A DNA stretch of 64,000 bases from Heterodera schachtii (Eukaryota > Nematoda > Chromadorea > Rhabditida > Heteroderidae), in the NCBI GenBank assembly GCA_023374025.1, contig SIJG01000101.1:62001-126000 (forward strand), read 5' to 3'. A model generated the notes under the pieces. It was not told the DNA's origin and searched no databases. It saw nothing but the letters and a program-made list of their open reading frames with translations. Position numbers and translations under genes: made by a program. Of the stretch, positions 61,704-64,000 are shown piece by piece; the first letter of the stretch is position 1; each line of letters begins with the position of its first letter.

Positions 61704-62345
61704 TAGTGTTGTAAATTATATGGACTAAAAAACACGGAATATGGACATAAAAAATGAACTTAAAAGACGAAATATGTACTAAAAAGCTGAAAAATGGCCA
61801 ATATGGACCAAAATATGGACTAATAACTGCCAAAATATATGTTTTAAACCCTCAAAAATTCCAAAAAATGTATATTCAATATTTGCTTAATAAACTTAAA
61901 TAATAATGGATTTAAAACTTAAAATGCAAATTTTTTTATTGTCGTCGTTGTATAAAAATAACTCCAAGTTGCTAACATTTGAAAAAAACTCATTTAAAAA
62001 AGAAAAGTTCATAAAAAAATGGTGAAAATATTTACTAAAAATTCAAAATGACCATGAAAACTCAAATTTTTCGTTTTTTTTGGGAGTGTACTTTTTAAGA
62101 ATTTCCAAAAAATACATCCTTAGGGGGTGTATTTTCCGCTTATTTTTTTAAAATATTTTTCTTGTGAAAATTAAATGGACGAAATATGGACTAAAAAGGC
62201 AAAAATGGCGAAACATGGATTTATTCCCGAAAACCCCAAAATATTGATTTATATGGACTAAAACTTTAACCAAATCCAAAATTTTAATGTAGTAATGCTA
62301 TTTTTGAGCCTCTTTCTTCATAGCATATGCGCAGAAAAAATATGT
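61704..62345. mobile_element. hAT-like MITE, 'ATGGACTAAAA' family, copy 2
   Basis: It starts TAGTGTTGTAAATTATATGG, a hAT-like terminus preceded by TTTAAAAG. It shares blocks with 3400-4056: AAAAATGGCCAATATGG-ACC, CTTAGGG-GTGTATTTT, GGATTTATTCCCGAAAACCC and GCATATGCGCAGAAAAAATA. The right terminus is not intact. No coding region. Confidence 0.7.
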
Positions 62346-62419
62346 GATAATCATATGTTTGTTCAAAAGCCACCAATTTTTAATTAATGATGTCATTCGA
62401 TAGCCCAAATGATTTACCG

Positions 62420-62560
62420 TATTTGCTCTTTTTATATTCCATGGTATATTATTTTTCAACCTACCCAGAAAGGGGTATATAATTGGAGATTGGTAGACTA
62501 AAGGAGACTGGGAGATTATTTTTCAGCTGATTTATTTAGTGGAAAATTTTTAAATTTTTT
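62420..62560. repeat. Inverted relative of the 63.6-63.9-kb repeat
   Basis: ACCGTATTTGCTCTTTTTAT (62417) is the complement of ATAAAAAGAGCAAATACGGT, which ends both tandem units at 63720 and 63875. It is followed by AGAAAGGGGTATATAATTGG and TGGTAGACTAAAGGAGACTG, direct matches to the tandem unit. The two could be opposite ends of one composite element. Confidence 0.6.
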
Positions 62561-62990
62561 TGAACATGTCGCCAAAAATGTCATCGTGCCAAAAAAAAAT
62601 CATTTTTTGTTGCATTTTTGTTAAAAAATTTCGGAATTTTACATGAAAAATTCCAAAAATATATACAAAACATTGATAAATTCCCCAAAAATATTCAAAT
62701 CCGAATATGAACGTTTTCAGAAAATTTGGAATTTGTTTTTACATTTTTGTTTTATTTGATTTTTTAAAATTAAAGATAAGAAATTTTCCAGAAATCTTGA
62801 AATTTTCAATTCTTCAAAAAAAAATCAGCACTCCATTCTGAAAAGGATTTTTCATAAATTAAAAAAATAGAAAAACCCGAAATTTTTTGCATTATAAGAG
62901 GTATTTTATTTTATATTTTATCTCTTTTTTGAAGAAGGTTTTAGCAAATAAAACTCATTTTGGATTCGCAACCAAATGAAATAAGATTAT

Positions 62991-63132
62991 TAGAGATCGA
63001 TATTTTGAAAAAAGCCTGGACATGGACCTGGATTCCATGTTGGACCTGAACCTGGATTTCCTGGACAAAAATCCAAGAAAATCCAGGTCCAGGAAAAATC
63101 CAGGCCTGGACCCAGGTCGAGGCCGATCTCTA
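62991..63132. mobile_element. Small hAT MITE with CCTGGAC/TCCAGG repeats
   Basis: The ends TAGAGATCG (62991) and CGATCTCTA (to 63132) are flanked by the perfect 8-bp duplication AAGATTAT (62983-62990 and 63133-63140). The interior is a series of CCTGGACCTGGATT and TCCAGGTCCAGG-type words that can pair with each other. No coding region. At 142 bp it is the smallest complete element in the window. Confidence 0.85.
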
Positions 63133-63236
63133 AAGATTATGTTAGGACTTCGTTAATGCCTCAGAATCCCTGCATAAATGGGGATTCTGAGCCATAATTC
63201 TGATTATGAGGGGGAGGGGGTGGGAGGCAGGTTCGG

Positions 63237-63452
63237 GGGACCCACGCGTTTGGGCGCTGGCGTTTGGGCCCCAGCACGCTTTTCCATGATAGCTTTTTTC
63301 GTGAAGCAATAGCTTAATAAAAAGCTTCTAAACACATTAGTCTTTCGATGATATCAAAAATGTTGGATTTGGATTACATAGAAAAAAGTTATAGAAGTTA
63401 TAGTGGAAAAACATGCTGGCGCCCAAACGCCAGTGCCAAACGCAGTGGACCC
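63237..63452. mobile_element. Foldback MITE, copy C
   Basis: The outer arm CGCGTTTGGGCGCTGGCGTT (63244) faces GCTGGCGCCCAAACGCCAGT then GCCAAACGCAGTGGACCCC (63416-63452). The inner right part (TCTTTCGATGATATCAAAAA, TGTTGGATTTGGATTACATA) is present, while the matching inner left arm is deleted. The element is flanked by the 9-bp direct repeat CAGGTTCGG (63228-63236 and 63453-63461). Confidence 0.8.
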
Positions 63453-63564
63453 CAGGTTCGGATCCCGGTGAAATAAGTGAGTTTTCTGTATTTTTTTTTT
63501 CATATTTAGTAAACATTTAAATGAGTTTCGATTTTGAAAAATTAATTTTTATTAAAATAGAAAA

Positions 63565-63876
63565 TAAGTTATTTTTCGAAAAAATAAAAATTCTATTTAT
63601 CCCCCCCCCCCGGCACATAAATGGAGACTGGTAGATTATTTTTCAACCTCCTCAGAAAGGGGTATATAATTGGAGACGGCAGATTAATGGAGACTGGCAT
63701 ATAAAAAGAGCAAATACGGTAAGTTATTTTTCGAAAAAATAAAAATTCTATTTATCCCCCCCCCCCGGCACATAAATGGAGACTGGTAGATTATTTTTCA
63801 ACCTCCTCAGAAAGGGGTATATAATTGGAGACGGCAGATTAATGGAGACTGGCATATAAAAAGAGCAAATACGGTA
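63565..63876. repeat. 155-bp tandem duplication with poly-C run
   Basis: The unit begins TAAGTTATTTTTCGAAAAAA at 63565 and again at 63720. Each has a C run of about 12 bases, three variants of TGGAGAC-TGG-AGATTA and an ATAAAAAGAGCAAATACGGT end. The two units look identical. Confidence 0.92.
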
Positions 63877-64000
63877 TTTGCCAATTTATTAGCCAAATAT
63901 TTTCTATTACCTATGAATTTCAAAAATTTAGTTTAAGTTTGAAAATAAAATTATGACAAATAATTTTCGAAAAACTAATTTTGAGTTCATTTGACCATAA

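Noticed and set aside
63453..63470. GGTTCGGATCCC, resembling a tRNA B box
   Set aside because: No A box or cloverleaf upstream. Part of the word is the target duplication of foldback copy C.

Overview
The window is nuclear DNA of a eukaryote, most likely a nematode and probably a plant parasite of the Meloidogyne type. The case rests on four things: very AT-rich DNA; short introns with TTTTCAG-type acceptors; a secreted mucin-like protein ending in six-cysteine ShKT domains; and two introns best explained by GC-AG splicing, a feature reported as unusually common in cyst nematodes. The species is inference. Most of the window is repeat-derived, and I can defend only four protein genes plus one broken copy.

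Layout. 32-577: a foldback repeat with an internal 29-bp minisatellite. 1130-6380: a large inverted duplication. Its left arm carries an intact mucin-like ShKT gene (1673-2890, +) and its right arm a frameshifted copy (4816-5858, -). The spacer holds a hAT-like MITE. 6381-27950: AT-rich DNA with almost no coding signal. It contains copies of a dispersed CT-microsatellite repeat, a foldback at 12977-13163, a clean hAT element with 8-bp target duplication at 14817-15974, a 2.7-kb minisatellite at 19086-21790, and a decayed tRNA-like sequence at 27474. 27959-30264 (+): a six-exon gene for a secreted, basic, cysteine-rich protein with duplicated mini-exons. A MITE sits in its third intron.

30265-50975: another AT-rich mosaic. 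It holds unassigned coding-like fragments near 31.9-32.2 kb, a truncated hAT end, an LTR-retrotransposon relic with a tRNA-Ser-type primer binding site (44258-44563), and a 1.7-kb segmental duplication with a chimeric third piece (44.7-49.9 kb). 50976-52241 (-): a four-exon AIG2/GGACT-type gamma-glutamylcyclotransferase gene. 55045-61323 (-): a divergent annexin-like gene of about nine or ten exons with a glutamine-rich and acidic tail, whose frame is broken inside a CAA repeat. 61324-64000: mobile-element fragments and a 155-bp tandem duplication.

The genes do not form an obvious pathway. The mucin-like protein and the secreted cysteine-rich protein are both predicted to be exported. The most interesting non-genic signal is a foldback element family (53451-53813, 60632-61002, 63237-63452). 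Its copies are flanked by 9-10-bp direct repeats, and their outer arms differ in sequence between copies while staying complementary within each copy. All exon boundaries were deduced by eye from splice motifs and reading phase. No search was run.
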